NCBI RefSeq assembly: GCF_036588685.1
Contig: NC_086380.1
Location: 67,592,180-67,656,179 of the forward strand
From: Mytilus trossulus
Lineage: Eukaryota > Mollusca > Bivalvia > Mytilida > Mytilidae
Direction of reading: 5' to 3'
DNA: 64,000 nt
Under the pieces are notes generated by a model, which did not search any database, was not told the DNA's origin, and worked only from the letters and a program-made list of their open reading frames with translations. This document shows, piece after piece, positions 47,942 through 62,900 of this stretch (its first letter is position 1; the number at the start of each line of letters is the position of its first letter). The translations under genes were made by a program, and so were the position numbers.

Positions 47942-50310
47942 TATTACTGAATTCTATGTATAATTAAATATAATGAAAAGACGTGGGTGAGACATGTACT
48001 GTCTGATTGTATTTTGATCAGTACTATGTATTTAGTGGCATTCAATCCATATGAAAACGTTTGGAAAATTCTTGATACTCTACATATTGTCCGTCCTTTA
48101 AACTGATACAGTACATGATTATGAAATTGGCTGTCTTCAAGATATTGCTTCTTTTCTGTTTTTACACATATGAACAATGAAAAAAAAATATAGCGCATGG
48201 AAAACTGTAAAATTCTGCTTTAAAACAATCATAACTATACAAACAATCCAACGTACTTTAATCTACGATAACACATTGACTAACACATTTTATCAGTAGA
48301 TTACATACACCGACAATCAATGTATAAACTTACTAGCTTAAAACTGGCACTTACAGAATATGGCCATATGGTGAATCAAAGGTATTTCCAATGGTTGAAC
48401 AGGTTGAATTGAAAGAATTATAGTAATGGCGTTTTAAATGAAAATAAGTGTATTCAAAGCAATCTAATAATATATGTAATAGCTTAACATAGAATTTTTC
48501 ATTGTAATATTCAATATGTCTACAATAATTATTTAAAAAAATTATTGCAATTTTCAGTACTAAAAATCAATGAATCTGTCCTGTAATTTGATACATGATA
48601 TCTCGCCGGTAATCTGAAGCATGATGTCTCGCCCGTATACGGATACACATTGCCTCGCCTATATATCGATACATAATGTTGGTCCTGTAGACTGATAAAA
48701 CATGATAATCCTGTAGATTGATAAATCATGTCACTCTGTTCTTTATATTCTGCCTAGATTTTTATATTATTACTATTCTTACTATTTGTGTTTGTCAGTT
48801 TGTCTAGCTGTCTGTCCGTCATTTGTTGTTATTTACTGTGTTTATACATTTATATGAAATCTTATAACGAACTGAAATTATTAGCCTTTATTTTGCAAAA
48901 AGATTTTTTGTATACCTTTTGATGCCTTTTTATTTATTTTTTAAAAGCATTTGAAAAAAAAAGTAATAAACTGAATTTTCGCTTCTTCTACCTTCTTTTA
49001 CATGCTAGGGAATACAAATCTTAATCATGTTTTAATCACAACAGAAAATTCGCTATATCAAAGACGACTGACTCAGTGTTTGAAACAAGAATAATGAATA
49101 ACCTTCTATGCATTTCATCAAAATATATTCACCAAAAATACACATGTCAGCACATTAATGTTACGAGTGTTAAACACATTTAAATTTCATGTTCTAAAAG
49201 TAAAACAATGGTTAAGGCGAAACGCTTGACAGGTTTACCTAAATAATCATTAGTTTAGTTCATTTGAATTTCAACGACAAGTTGTGGTATAATTGCTGAT
49301 GTTTATTTTCGACATACAATTGTACACGAAAAGCGAGAGATACCAAAGGGATATTAAGATAAACAAAAATTAAAACTCATTAGTGGAAACATACTGACAA
49401 TATCATGGCGACATAAAACTAAAAACGGCCAATATATATAAACAATCAAACAAACATCGAAACATATAAAACTATTGACTAAACACAACCTTTCTTACCT
49501 CAACACATGGCTGATCTCAGATTCCCAGGAAGAAAAGTATATCCTACTCGACTTATGGCATCTGTCGCGTTTAGCATACAATTTCCTATTCATTCTTATA
49601 GAGCCAGTTTTCAATATCAGTCCTTAGCCATATTGTATTGTTTTCTGCCTGGGATAAGAGCATCCTTATTATACAGAATAATTCTTACTTTTGCAAACAG
49701 TAAATTTTATAAAATGACTATATAATGGATATACATGATAAAATCGAAGTGATGACTAACTACAGAATAAAAACGGATCCATTACATCAAACACCTTAAA
49801 CCAGCACATCATCCGAGTTAGCATAAGTCATCAACGCACTTTGTGACGTCACATTTGAATTTCTAAAAAGATTGTCAAAACATAAGATAAAATTAGGATA
49901 TAATTCAAGATTAGATTTGTAAGACTGATAAATCATTTATTAATTACTATGAAAATAACAATACTTACAATATCAAATTGTGGTACTTATTATATATTAA
50001 TTAATTATATTATCAAGCTATGTCGGTGTTTCTTCTGAATCAAACTGTAAACCAAATATACCCTTTAAATTTTGTTAATCGAAACTAAAACATAATGAAT
50101 GAATTGGAAGATTTATAACTTTACCATAACGCACGAATACAACAGAAAAAAAATAAGATTTACAACTCCAAAAGTTAAGATATTTGACAAAATCCGATGA
50201 GAATAAAAAATATAACATCAAAACTAAATACATGTACATGAATTTGGGATGGAAAAGTACCGTGACACATCTTATATCAAAGCGAATTCATTCTATGATC
50301 TTAAATGTAT
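47942..50310. repeat. Gene-free stretch with a 27-bp minisatellite
   Basis: 48578-48731 holds about six diverged units of the type CCTGTAATCTGATACATGAT + GTCTCGC. A minus-strand frame across it (48529-48729) is caused by the period. 49490-49580 resembles the inverse of the retroelement tail near 44400. Nothing else is recognisable. Confidence 0.55.
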
Positions 50311-50790
50311 AATCAAAGAGAAGCATGTCGCTAAAAAACGTAAAAGTGATTGCTTTTTAAAAGGATAAATTATCAACAAAAGAATTTTGAGTTTTCATCG
50401 GTACAATTCGGGTAATATGCCATTATATGTTTACATTCTCTTTAAAACAGTATTGAATATTTTAAAATCAAACATGAGTTGAAAAATTGTATTCTTTAAT
50501 AAATAATCAAAGAGAAGCATGTTGGTAAAAAACGTAAAAGTGATTTTTTCAAAAGGATAAATTGTCAACAAAAGAATTTTGAGTTTTCATCGGTACAATT
50601 CGGGTAATATGCCATTATAGGTTTACATTCTCTTTAAAACATTATTGAATATTTTAAAATCAAACATTAGTTGAAAATATGTATTCTTTATAAATAATCA
50701 AAGAGAAGCATGCTGCTTGAAACTTAAAAGAGATTTTTTCAAAAGGATCAATTTGTTAACAACAGAATTTTATTGTTTAAAAAAAGTATT
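50311..50790. repeat. About 192-bp tandem repeat, 2.4 copies, next to the collectin first exon
   Basis: AATCAAAGAGAAGCATG starts at 50311, 50505 and 50696. The first two units share nearly all text (GTTTTCATCGGTACAATTCG, TTTACATTCTCTTTAAAAC). The third is cut off about 35 bp before the start codon at 50824, so the gene's promoter must lie inside this array. Confidence 0.88.
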
Positions 50791-50823
50791 TAAACGGATC
50801 ACTTTGGAAGTATTCTACAAAGG

Positions 50824-50926
50824 ATGCAATTACACAAAAAGATGTCAATATACATGTGTCTATGGTTTTGCTTAGCAGCTCTTGTTGCTGTTCAGGTTGG
50901 TGCTAAATCTACGCAAAGGATACTCG
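50824..50926 (+). CDS. Collectin exon 1: signal peptide
   Basis: Two in-frame ATGs (50824, 50842) precede MCLWFCLAALVAVQVGAKST, a hydrophobic secretion signal. The exon ends in phase 1 at the GTAAGT donor at 50927. The second ATG gives the more typical signal length. Confidence 0.75.
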
Positions 50927-53900
50927 GTAAGTGCTAACTGTATACAATACCACTTCTTATAACATATTATCATATGTCAACGTTGAGTTTGTGCTTCTCA
51001 GTTTTTTTGAAGTTTTTTTTTATCGGGGAAGGAGAGGGGCAGTGGTTTTTTTTTGTCGTCATTTCTTTTCTTGTCTTGCCTTGATATTACCGTATTTTTG
51101 ACTGATGCCACATACTAGCAAGATCTGCTTAACCTTCCGGAGCACCTGAGATCATCCCTAGTTTTTGATGGGGTTCGTGTTGTTTATTCTTTGGTTTTCT
51201 ATGTTTTGTCATGTGTACTTTTGTTTGTCTGTTTGTCTTTTTCCTTTTTAGCTATGGCGTTGTCAGTTTATTTTCGATGTATGAGTTTGACTGTCTCTCT
51301 GGTATCTGTCGTCCCTTTTTTACAGATTATGGAATTCAATTATTCCTTAATTACTTTTGTTGTTTATAATATATAAAACTGGGCTTTCAAACTTGATTAA
51401 TATCTGTATCACCAATGATAAAAAAATACCTTCACCTATAGTGGTTTAATTTTATAAATTGTTATTTAAATGCAGAGTTGTCTTATAGGAAGATGTGGCA
51501 TGAGTGCCAACTCATGTCACATCTTCCCATATCTATTATTACTTTCTTTGGATTTTTTTCATACTTGACCATGTCAGATTAAAAGTCAAGGAAACATTAA
51601 TCAATTTAAGGAGGTTCGAGGGTATAAAAATTTCAGAAAAAGAATAAACATTTGTTTTTCATTACAAATTTTATTAACTACCTTTTGTAGTTGTTTCTTC
51701 ATCATATTGTACAAAAATTATTCAAAACAATCAATTCGTGTTGGCCTAATATGACTTTTAAAATGTGTACATCATTGAATAATAAAGTTCTTTTTTTATT
51801 TTTCCTATTAGTTTAACAGAAAAAAAACACCTTTTCAAAAATGTATGCTTTTTTCGAAGGCATATTGTGAACGCAAATGAACGGTGACCCCATTTTTTAT
51901 CTTATTTTTCTATTAACTATATAACCTATATAAATGATTTAGATCCGCGAACCCACTAAACTATTCAAAAGTTTCAATAACAACATTAAATTTTCAAGTT
52001 ATCATGCCATTTACTTCGCCATTTTTTGTAATTGTTAAAGCGTTTTATTGCAAATATGTCTCAATTGAAAGTTTTAACATTTGGATAGATTCAATCTTAT
52101 ATACTTGTTTGAAACTCAGAAGTTATTTGCGTCTAATATGAATTATAAAGTCCGATATATGAAATAAATTAAGGTGATCAAATGTTGTATCCTATGAAAT
52201 GAAGTGTTTAAATTTTATTTTTAAAATCTGTTTAACTAATGCAAATTGCAACATATAATGCGCTGTACATGTATATTATACGACGATTTGTGAAAGTCTT
52301 AAAAATATAAGACAATAGACAAAGAACATCATGAATTTTAGCCATACAGTAACGTTATAAAAAAATCAGAAGATGTAAAAACCAGTAGCTCGTATTATTT
52401 TCCTATGATAATCAAAATGCATGAATAACTTAATAAATAAGTTAACGAAAAGTTCAAATAGAGACATATATTCAACGAGTGACCAAACAACATATAATTT
52501 TACGCATGCGCGTAACTCATCAGTTAATTATCAGTAATGTTCGGTCTAGAGTTGGATATTTTTTTTCGATATTTGAATTATTCGATAAGATATTCTTTTT
52601 ATTACAGTGCCAGATGTCCTTTTTATGAAATTAAAAAAAAAATGTAAGGAACTATATTATGTGAAGTTATCGGGTTTCATTTCACTGGGAAATCAATGCA
52701 ACAAATGTAAATAATACATATACGTGTTGCTCGATAAAAGTTCACTATAGTTTTTGAATTTTTGCCATTTTGAAGATGTTATAAAGAAGTTAAGGGTTTA
52801 GCTGCAAAATCCGTTATGTCAACGCGTCCATGAGGAAGATTGTTAAAATGACACGTAGTGCGCGGGATTATACACGATTATCGTACTAAGCGTCTCTAGC
52901 TTTCGGAAACTAGTGTAAGTATTTAAAATACATTTGTAGATTAATTTGCATATTCATTTTTTTAATTGTTACAGGCAAAATTACAGAACAACAAGATAAG
53001 GATGAGGTATGATCCATTCTTATTAAATCTTGTGTCTCAGCATACAAATTGTTTTTTTTGTTGTTGTCCAGCGTTTCCTTAACTCTTCAATACGATTTTA
53101 CTCAATTAGAGGTTATTTAAGCAAAACACTTGATGCATTCTGAATTTAACATTGTTTACTTAACTTATCATTAAACTAAACCCCAGGAAAGATATCAGGC
53201 TAAAACTTCTGTACAGCAGTCGCACGTTTTGTCTAACAACAACTTATCAGAGATAGTCGAATAAAAATAAAAAAGCTGCAGAAAATTCAAAATTGAAGAG
53301 CATTGAGGACCTTTAATTCCATTTGTTTTAGGTATGTTTGTCCTCGGAAAGCAAATAATAAACAAAATGAAAACAACATGCTATATATTTCATGTGTCCG
53401 AAGCGCTTAGATGATGTACTTTTGATATTACTGCAAACAAATATACATACTAAGAATCGTCACTGTATTCTGCTAACATGCCAAGATTACTAACAACGTC
53501 ATAAACAATTATAATTCAAACAATGACGTGACATACTTTTTCATGTTTTGTACGAACAGGCAAACAAATTATAATCAGCTATATTTTGAAGCGCTGAATT
53601 TAGGATAAGCCTCTGATAGCATCTTTGAAAATATCACTTCTGTATGCTTATAAAGTTCTATTATATTCTACACAGGCTGTAGAACGTGTAAAAAGATACA
53701 ATAACGACAACGCAGACTATATTTATGTCGATCTTGGACAAGAACAGAACAAAGGTAAATACATTTTTGATCATTTTATAACAAAATGCAACTTAATTGC
53801 ACGCTTAGGGAGCAATAAACAGATACACAACCACACGTTATTTTTTTTTATCATTCATGTTGTTCAACCCAATCAAATATAGTTACTAGTATGGTGACTT

Positions 53901-56900
53901 TTGATTATCTCCCGAATGGCAATTAACACTTTGCTAAAGCTAGGCGTCTGTTTGATTGTATTGTATGCAAACATGTGTAGCCAACACGCCATGCTTCATG
54001 CACTTCTAGAGCGACTGTTTAATTGATCAGTAGTTGTAATGTTGCAAGCTAAAATGAATGTCTAGTTGCAATTTATTCTGATTTTCCAAAGACATTCAAA
54101 CATTAACGCCTTTAATCTCGATGGACCATAAACTATTGGACATACCTATTAGAAGGTAAATCATGATAAGTGTATCAATCAACGTCCCCCAATTTAAGGC
54201 TCTCGTTATAGAATATATATATAAGAAATAAAAATAGGCGAAATCTATCAAAGGGAATTAAAACTCAAAATTCAAAAAATAAACTGACAATGTCACATAG
54301 AAAAAAAAACAATCAAAAGTAGTGAAAACACAACATAGAAAGCTAAACAATTTGCCTCACGAACCCCCACCAAAACTGGGTTTATTTAAGCTGATCTGGA
54401 TGGGTAGGCATATCAAATGTGACATCCGTCGTATTGCTCTTAAAACTACAAAGTGATAAAATGATAAGTCTAATTCGGTATGACTGTTCAATTTAGTAAC
54501 AGGGGAATCAAATAAACAAAATGATAAAGGTGACTGCGATTTCGATGACAAATAAATATTTCAAGTGATATTTTACAACATTTCTTTTCTATATTGTAAT
54601 ATTATATTACAACTCCATGTTAGGGTGAAGGTTGGCGATTGTTAATACGTTTAAACCGGCTACATTTGTTTGCACCTGTTGGTTAGTGGTTCTTGTTTGT
54701 TGATATGATTCATAAATGGTTCTTGTTTCTCGTTTTATAAACATAAAATTGAATTACTAAATTGTTTTTCTTTCTTACAGATGAACCTTATGAAGTAATA
54801 GGTGAGTTATAACACCTCTGTAGTTTTCATAGTACATACAATATTAAAACATCAATTAATTAACCGTTTTTTAATACAATGATCCCCTTGAACTATTAAA
54901 TATAAACTCATCATAGATACCAAGACTAAAAAAATACGCTTACGCCCAAAGCGCGTTTCATCTACAAAAGACTCATCAGTGACGCTCGAATCAAAAACTG
55001 TTTTATATCAAATAAATTACGAAGTTAAAGAGCATTAAGGACTAAATATTCGAGAAAGCTTTGCCTAAAACAGTTCAGGTAATATATTCCTGAGGAAGAA
55101 AAGCCTTAGTATTTCAAAAATTCAATGAAGCCTGCTAATGGTGTGGAGATTTTTTTATTGTTAGGATATAGGGAAAAAGTGAAATCACTAAAATACTATA
55201 ACTCCGAAAAAAAATCATAACAGAAAGCCCCTGATGAAATGACAAAATCAAAAGCTCAAACACCTTAAAAAAATGGAAACAGCTGTCGTATTCCTGAATT
55301 GGTAAGTTATTGTCCTATGCAGAACATGGTGGATTAACAATTGTTTTATAGCTATCTAAACCTCTCACTTGCATGACAGTCGCATAAATTCCATTATAAT
55401 GACAACGATGTGTGAACAAAATGTACATAATACATAAGATGCTTAAGCAATGAATTCATGAAGACTGTCTACACGGTAATTATTTTGTAGCTAAAGGTAA
55501 CACAATGCCAATACGATGAAGCACTCTCAGATTGAAATATAAGCATATTTATGCATTTTTTCTTACCTTTATTTGAAAGTTATATAGGTCTAAACAAAAT
55601 CTTTTGGGATTTTTTTATTTGAATTTTGATATCTAAATCAACACTGATAATAGGAAAAAAAGTTAAATCACAATTGTATCGACCATCGAGGAAAATTTAA
55701 GAAAAAACGACCAAAAGCCATGAAGCGACATATACAAGATATCCAGGAAGTTACAAATTTCAAAACATTTAACATGATCATGTTAATTATCAATGATACA
55801 TTGAAGAAAACCCAATTTGAATTACTCGTTTACAGAAATAGGAGTACCTGGGCCTCCTGGGAAACAAGGTGCACAAGGTAAGACGTATTGTAGATTCATT
55901 ATCACATCATTATGACGATGTCCAGTGTCTAACGAAAGTGAAAATTTCCTGAAGGAATCGATGCAACACCACGAATAGTACTAGTACATCCCTGGAAATG
56001 CAAATTTAAAGTTATATTTGTTGCAAACTAAAATAGCATGAAATTTCAACTTACTCAATCCTTCAATGGTAAATTACACATTATTTTTCATCTACCTGAT
56101 TTTTAATGCTGCATGATATATTTTCAAAAAATTTCACCAATCAACCGATATTTTTTTTTATCATAGAAACGTACTGTACTCATTCCATTTGTTTGACATT
56201 TTGTAGGGATAAGAGGATATCCTGGTGAAGCTGGAACTCCTGGGTCAAAAGGATATAAAGGAGACCCTGGTAAAACAGGACGTGCTGGACCACGAGGGTT
56301 CACTGGGTCTACCGGACCAGAAGGTCAGATGGGCGATCATGGTGAGAGGGGTAACACCGGAATAATAGGACCTGCTGGACCATCTGGACCAATTGGACCT
56401 ATTGGACACAGTGGTGACCACGGAATGGACGGAGCCGATGGACCACCTGGTGCTAATGGTTCAAAGGGTGTACAAGGAGAACAAGGACCTCCTGGAAACT
56501 CTGGACTCCCTGGCCAAACCGGTCCATCTGGTCTATCCGGTCATCCAGGACCGTCTGGTCCAACAGGGGAAATTGGACACACTGGACCAGAGGGACCAAA
56601 GGGAGATTCGGGGAGATCAAGGAAACACTGGACTAAGAGGGGAATCTGGATCAAAAGGTCCAACTGGACCCACTGGTCCAAAAGGAGATACTGGTCCTAC
56701 AGGACCTTCAGGTATTTATAATTTGTAATATGTGTAGTGCTGTATGCATATTGAATTAACTGTGTGATTATGATATTTCTTTTATACACGATATTATAAT
56801 CATATGAGTAACCGAAATTGGTGTCTGTTTTGAAAGAAAGTTAATGTTTTTTGGTCGTTTGTTTTTTTCCGACAAAAGCACGTTTCAACACTTCTATTAA

Positions 56901-59900
56901 CATGATTAATTAGGTGTATAAATATGTATTTTCCGCTGTATATAATGTGCATACTTTTTACTTTTTTACTTTTTTTACTTTTTTCTTAACAGCATAATCA
57001 CACTAAAAAAGAATTGATAACTAATCCATGAATTAGTCCAATTGCAAAATGCAAACTTCGAATACTTGATTGATACAAAATTTTACATACCTGTTTTGAA
57101 CTTTAGCTTCTTTGGTTAATGAAAAAAGTATCAAATCCAACTTTTATAAATGAGACTGTTAAAATCTGGGCCCCTTCGCTGCTACCCTGTAAAACTTATG
57201 GTTGATGAAACAGGTGATTATAATGATAACGTATGTTTACAATTAAAAAAGAAAATAACAAAAATAAAAGAAATAATAAAAGGATTCCAATGTGTGTCCT
57301 TTCATCAATATAATTCAATCTGAAAACAAGCATTGTACTATACAAATACTTAGAAAGTTGAAATAACTTTATAAGAATATCCTTCCTTAGAATTACATGA
57401 TAGTTTAGTATATGATAATGAGGTGTTTAATTGATTATTTCTACCAAGAACTAGTCATCTCATTAATAAGGGACTACGGTAGCTTTAACGAAGTACTGCG
57501 ATCTCACATATTTGTAATTACGTACATCTTACATAACTTTAATTGCTTATGTCACTATTTTACCTTTATCTTGTTGCTATTGATTTAAGTATCTTATTCA
57601 CATTTTTTTTTACATGTAAAGCCCCATGTGTTCCATGCCCCGAAGGATATGGTTTGTTGGATGACCAAACTGATAGTCCTAATTGTTTCTACTACGGTAC
57701 AACTAAAGTTGCTACGTGGGTTGATGCACAGGTTAGTAATTTAATATTATGTAAGTATCATTTCTTTTTATTGCTTGATATCTAGGAAAATTGATTGAAA
57801 ATTGTTCATATTCAACCATTCCATGAAGCACATGTGTGCTAGTTTATGAAAAAAATGTATTTATATATGTAAGCCTCACATCTGTGTACGGCCTCAAATC
57901 TGTGTCCGAATCTCAAATATGTGCCCCATCGTCACGTCAGTCGCATATCTATGTCCGTTAAAAAAGATACGTCCTCAAATCTGTGTCCTATTTTTAAATT
58001 TGTTTTCAATCGTGACTGACGTCATTCGCAAATCTATGTCCGTTAAAATAGATACGGCATCAAATCTGTGTCCTTTTCTGAAATCTTTTTCCAGTTTGTT
58101 TCGCCATGCGCAAATTTATTCCAGTCTAATAAGTACGGCCTTTTAGGACTTTTTTTTATTAAGTCATTTCCCATATTCCTCTGTAAAGTTGGGTGTGTTC
58201 TCTACGTGTGCTTAAACATGTTACATGCTTGTGTAATTATTGTATGTTTTACATGTTATTGTAAAAATACAACATTTTCAAATGTTTGCTTTTCTTGATC
58301 CCGTGTTTTATTGTTCTGCAGTAATTATCGTTACTTCCCTTTACTCATTACGTCTTGATAACAAATACGAAATATGTATAGATTATTACATGGCATTTTT
58401 CGTATCAGACCCTTTCTTGGCCCTAGGTCATGATATCAGCCAAAGAGCCGCAGGCTCGAAGGACGATATGAACATGGGCCGATAACGGGTCTGATATGAA
58501 ATATGACATGTAATGATCTTTTTATCATATACTTTAACAGAAGAAATACAGACAAAGAAAAAGTCTTAACATTTTTTAGATAATATTTTTGTTCACTGTT
58601 ATAACGAAACGAGCCAGCCATTTATTTAGTAGATATAAGAAGATGTGGTTCCATTACAGAAATTTCCTCCTCTAATCTTAATTCATTGTTGCTTCTCAAC
58701 CATTTTGTGAAAAGTCTTAAATCACCGTGTCGTTTGTCATGTTTACAAACAAATTTCCGGAAATGCTCGAAGTTGCATGTGATAAACCCTACGAATAATA
58801 ACGGAAAGTGATGTAACATTCCGAAAGCAGTCAATAAATGTTCGTTTATCAGCCCGCCTCGGAAATTCTTTGGAATCTGGTTAATAAACATAATAATTCG
58901 TTCATAGCCTTTTAATATTTTTAAATGTTATTGAACTGTAAAAGTTTAGTAATATTCTATACAAGTATATGGTAAAAGCGAATAAACAACCTGAGACAAA
59001 ATGACATGTGTATGCAAACAACTAAAGATACACGTACGGCCTTCAACAATGAATCAAACATGTTCTTTATCGTAAGCTATAAACACATACACCTTATACA
59101 AACGTTTTAATTGTTCAATGTTTCAATGTTAAGATACCACATAAAAATGTTTAGGGTATAATGTATTGTCGGTTTAACAACGGCATTTTGTGCCACTATC
59201 TTATTAAAAAGTCTTTTTTTTCTGTTGAAACTATTCCAGTTTCGAATCTATGTATTTTTTTAAATCCATTATGTACCATGAAATCAACATTCAACAACCA
59301 CAACATAATTCAATGTACAAAATATTGACATAACGAGCATACATGCTACTTTATTAATGTGCCTTCAAGAATGAAACTACACATACTTATTTTTACTTGA
59401 TTACGTCTTGCTATGGACATATATTTGAGACCAACATGGCCATAAATTTGAGTCAATAAAGGACATAGATTTGAGATAATACAGGACAGATTTGAGACAA
59501 TAAAGGACATAAATTTGGAACGTCTATGACGCAATATCAAAAAGGACATAGATTTGCGGAAAGGACATAGATTTGAGGCTGAACATAGATTTGAGGCTTA
59601 CATATATACATTAGAAAATGTTGTATATAATTGATAATGAGATAGCTCTTCACAGAAGACTTAATGACAAAGAAGTGAACAATTTAAGCTTTTGGTCACA
59701 TTACATACTTCGCCAATCAGTAAAGCCATAACCTAATACAGTTGTAGTAAAATATAAAAAGGCTCCAAAATAAAAATGTTAAACAATTCAAACGAGAAAA
59801 CAAAGGGCCTGATTTATGTACTAATGATGAACGAAACACACAATGTTTTAAAAGCAGCACATAGTTATCACTTAATCACGGATGGCTCCTGACTTTGGGT

Positions 59901-62900
59901 AGGCATGTACATAATGTTGCGGATTAAAACATGTTAGTGGGTGAACAACCCTTCCTCGAACCTTGAACACCACTTGAGCTCACTATAAAATCATTTGAAA
60001 AATATTCTCTATTGATATTAGTTGTGCATTGCATAACTAGAAATTCGACGCCAAAATTAGGTATTTATGTAATCTAAATGTTACACACGTCGCAGACCTG
60101 TTAAAATCTGCTAAAACCGAAAAAAAGTACGTAATTGCTTCTCGAGTCTTAATACGTTCGCTTAATGTTTCAATTGTTGTATTATTTTATTTGTTATATA
60201 AGTAAAAATGAAATTGTGACTTGTTGCAACATAACAGGAAATTTGTTCAAGTACATTCGGAGCAAACCTTTGGAGGCCAAATAGCGAAGAAGAAGCTAGT
60301 GCAGTCAGAGATAAGTTCACTATTCGTACGTTATGAGTACAACATTTATTCGTATTTCATAAAACACAATAGCAACTACTCATTTACATAACATCCCAGT
60401 ATCTTATATTTGGCTGATTTAGTCATTATAATTTACATGTAATGTCATTATCATATATACACTTACATTTATATATGTAGAAACATATCAAATAGACAGA
60501 CACCAAGTGTGCTTAACATACATTGAAAAAAAAACATTCTTTTAAATTTTAGATTGAATCCGGATTGACCGAAATCAAAATATTCTAATGTAAATGTAAC
60601 GTTTCAATGTAAACCTTAAGACTATTTAAAATCATAATATCTATGAAGATTGTTTTCCTATTTGTATCTCCGTTTGACTTAAAGCGTCACATGTCTATAA
60701 AATACAAAAAAACAATCGGCGAAATTCAACAGAAAAGGTTCGGTTGCATCAATTATATCTACATGATCTTTCGTTCATTGCGAAATTAAAGTAAGATTAT
60801 AGGTAAAAAAGTGCTATCAGAGATAAATATATTTTCAAAAAGATATTTATGAAATCATCATTCTCAATATGTACGGTTGGACGGGGTTAGTTTGGCGGTT
60901 TAAATCAGCAAAAAAGAGGACCTCATCAGGTCAAATTAGCGATTAAAACATGAATAGAGATATAAATAGAAAGCTAACTTGTGCAATTGAATTTTTCAGG
61001 GTCTGGTTAAGTTCGTATTATAGATTTAAAACATATATTTATCATGGTTTTTTTCTTGAGAAGAATGATTTTTGTGGATCGATTCAGTCAATCAAATGAT
61101 TTACCTCTGTTACACTTTCAATGTTGACAATCTTTTCCTTTAGATAACCGAACACGCACAGTTAATGCGTTCTTCATAACCGACATAAGGGTTAAATTGA
61201 AGTTCACATGAATACAGATTTAATGAGGTCAAACTATTAACCATAAAGTGAATAATTCATCATAATTGTTTATTTCCGGGTTTATTTATCTATATTTATC
61301 TTGTAGATAGTACCCCTTTAATATAATTGTCATTGATGCAGTCGAGGGTAGTCTTTTAAACATATTTTAAATGTTAAATTTGTAGTTCGAGGCCTTTGTA
61401 TACAATAAACTTTATTCATAGGGACATATTCCTTTAGCACGAAAAATAACCCAATTTATTTTACAGCCATAGATGAGAAGGTATGGACTGGTGCAAATGA
61501 TATTTACGACAACGGTATTTTTACATTTGTCATAGACGATAGTGTATTTTCATTCGCTAACCCTCCATTTGGAACAGGTAATATCACCATTTCAAGGTAA
61601 CCAAGTACGTGTATTATACAAAGCCTTTTTTGTTATTAAATGAATGTTCTAGTGTCATAGTAGTAGTAAATAAGAAATACTGAATTATTAATTTTTAAAT
61701 GTCTGTATTCAAAGTTGAATAAAAAAAAATGGGCATTTAAAAGACGTAAGATATAGATCAATTGGACAGTAATCCAATAGATCGACAAAACTAGGATTAC
61801 ATGTTGTATGCAATTGTCGACAGCGTGTAAACGTGTATTACAAAAATGAAGGCTTAAAAGGTCTCGTGCGTAGAAATTATTTTTAAAGAATTGTGTGTGC
61901 AAACAAGACAAAGTCTTTAACACCAAATGACATCGTGCCATTATGATGTATAGATTAACAGTATCAACAGAATGTAAAATAATGATTTATCATATCAGTA
62001 CGTATACATATATAATGTTTATAGGAATATATATATATATCTACTGAAATTTCACATGTCAAGTACAAAATTAATGTTTGAACCAATAAAATTGCTAGTT
62101 TTTTGTTTCTGGTAAAATTTGATATTTTTTAAGTGTAAGTTTTTCCTCAAGATAAAGTCTTATGGAGTTGTATCTTAGTGTACGCTTCAACATCGGTGTA
62201 CACATTGTAAGTTTGAGGAACTCCACTAATGTACAGTCAAACTCGTTAATATAATTTCTGAAAGAATATGGTACAGACATCCCATTCAACCTAAGCAATA
62301 TGCACATATTAACATGATTGTACTGATCAGCTGTAAGATATTCAATCGTCTATACACATTTGACATTTTACCGATTGTGGGTTGTTATCTCATGTTTCTT
62401 CTGATTTTCAAATGAGATGTTGTGTACATAATTTATCATGATTTGTTGAATTGATGAGTTGTCTATTATGTTTTACAGTTGAAAACGCTGACTCCCAAGA
62501 TTTCTGTGTCTCTATTGGATTAGAAACTAAACCACCCACTTTCTCGATATGGGTTAAGGAAGATTGTAACGATAGCCGTTTGTTTGTATGCGAAGTATCT
62601 CCGGTTAGTTTGACACATATTTAATAAATCTTTTTGGAAGCATTTTTGAATAATAAAGTAACAAGCACATGCATGTATAGATTAATCAATCATAACGTAA
62701 AATCAGTTTGACCTTTTGCAAAATAAATGCTTTCATTGTTGAAGGCCGTATATTGACCTATAATGATGTACTTTTAAAAAATTGTTATTTGGATGGAGAG
62801 TTGTCTCATTGTCACTCACACCACATCTTCCTATATTTATAAAACTAATTAGAAAATTGTAAAGCATATTGTAATAAATAATGATATATGAATGTTTTCT

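Noticed and set aside
49507..49725. 72-codon + strand frame starting with ATG
   Set aside because: The DNA resembles an inverted, decayed retroelement tail (compare 44400-44480), with no splice or homology support.
56393..56728. Overlapping second gene in the collagen exon
   Set aside because: Only its last part is Gly-X-Y. It is the same collagen after a one-base shift, not an overlapping gene.
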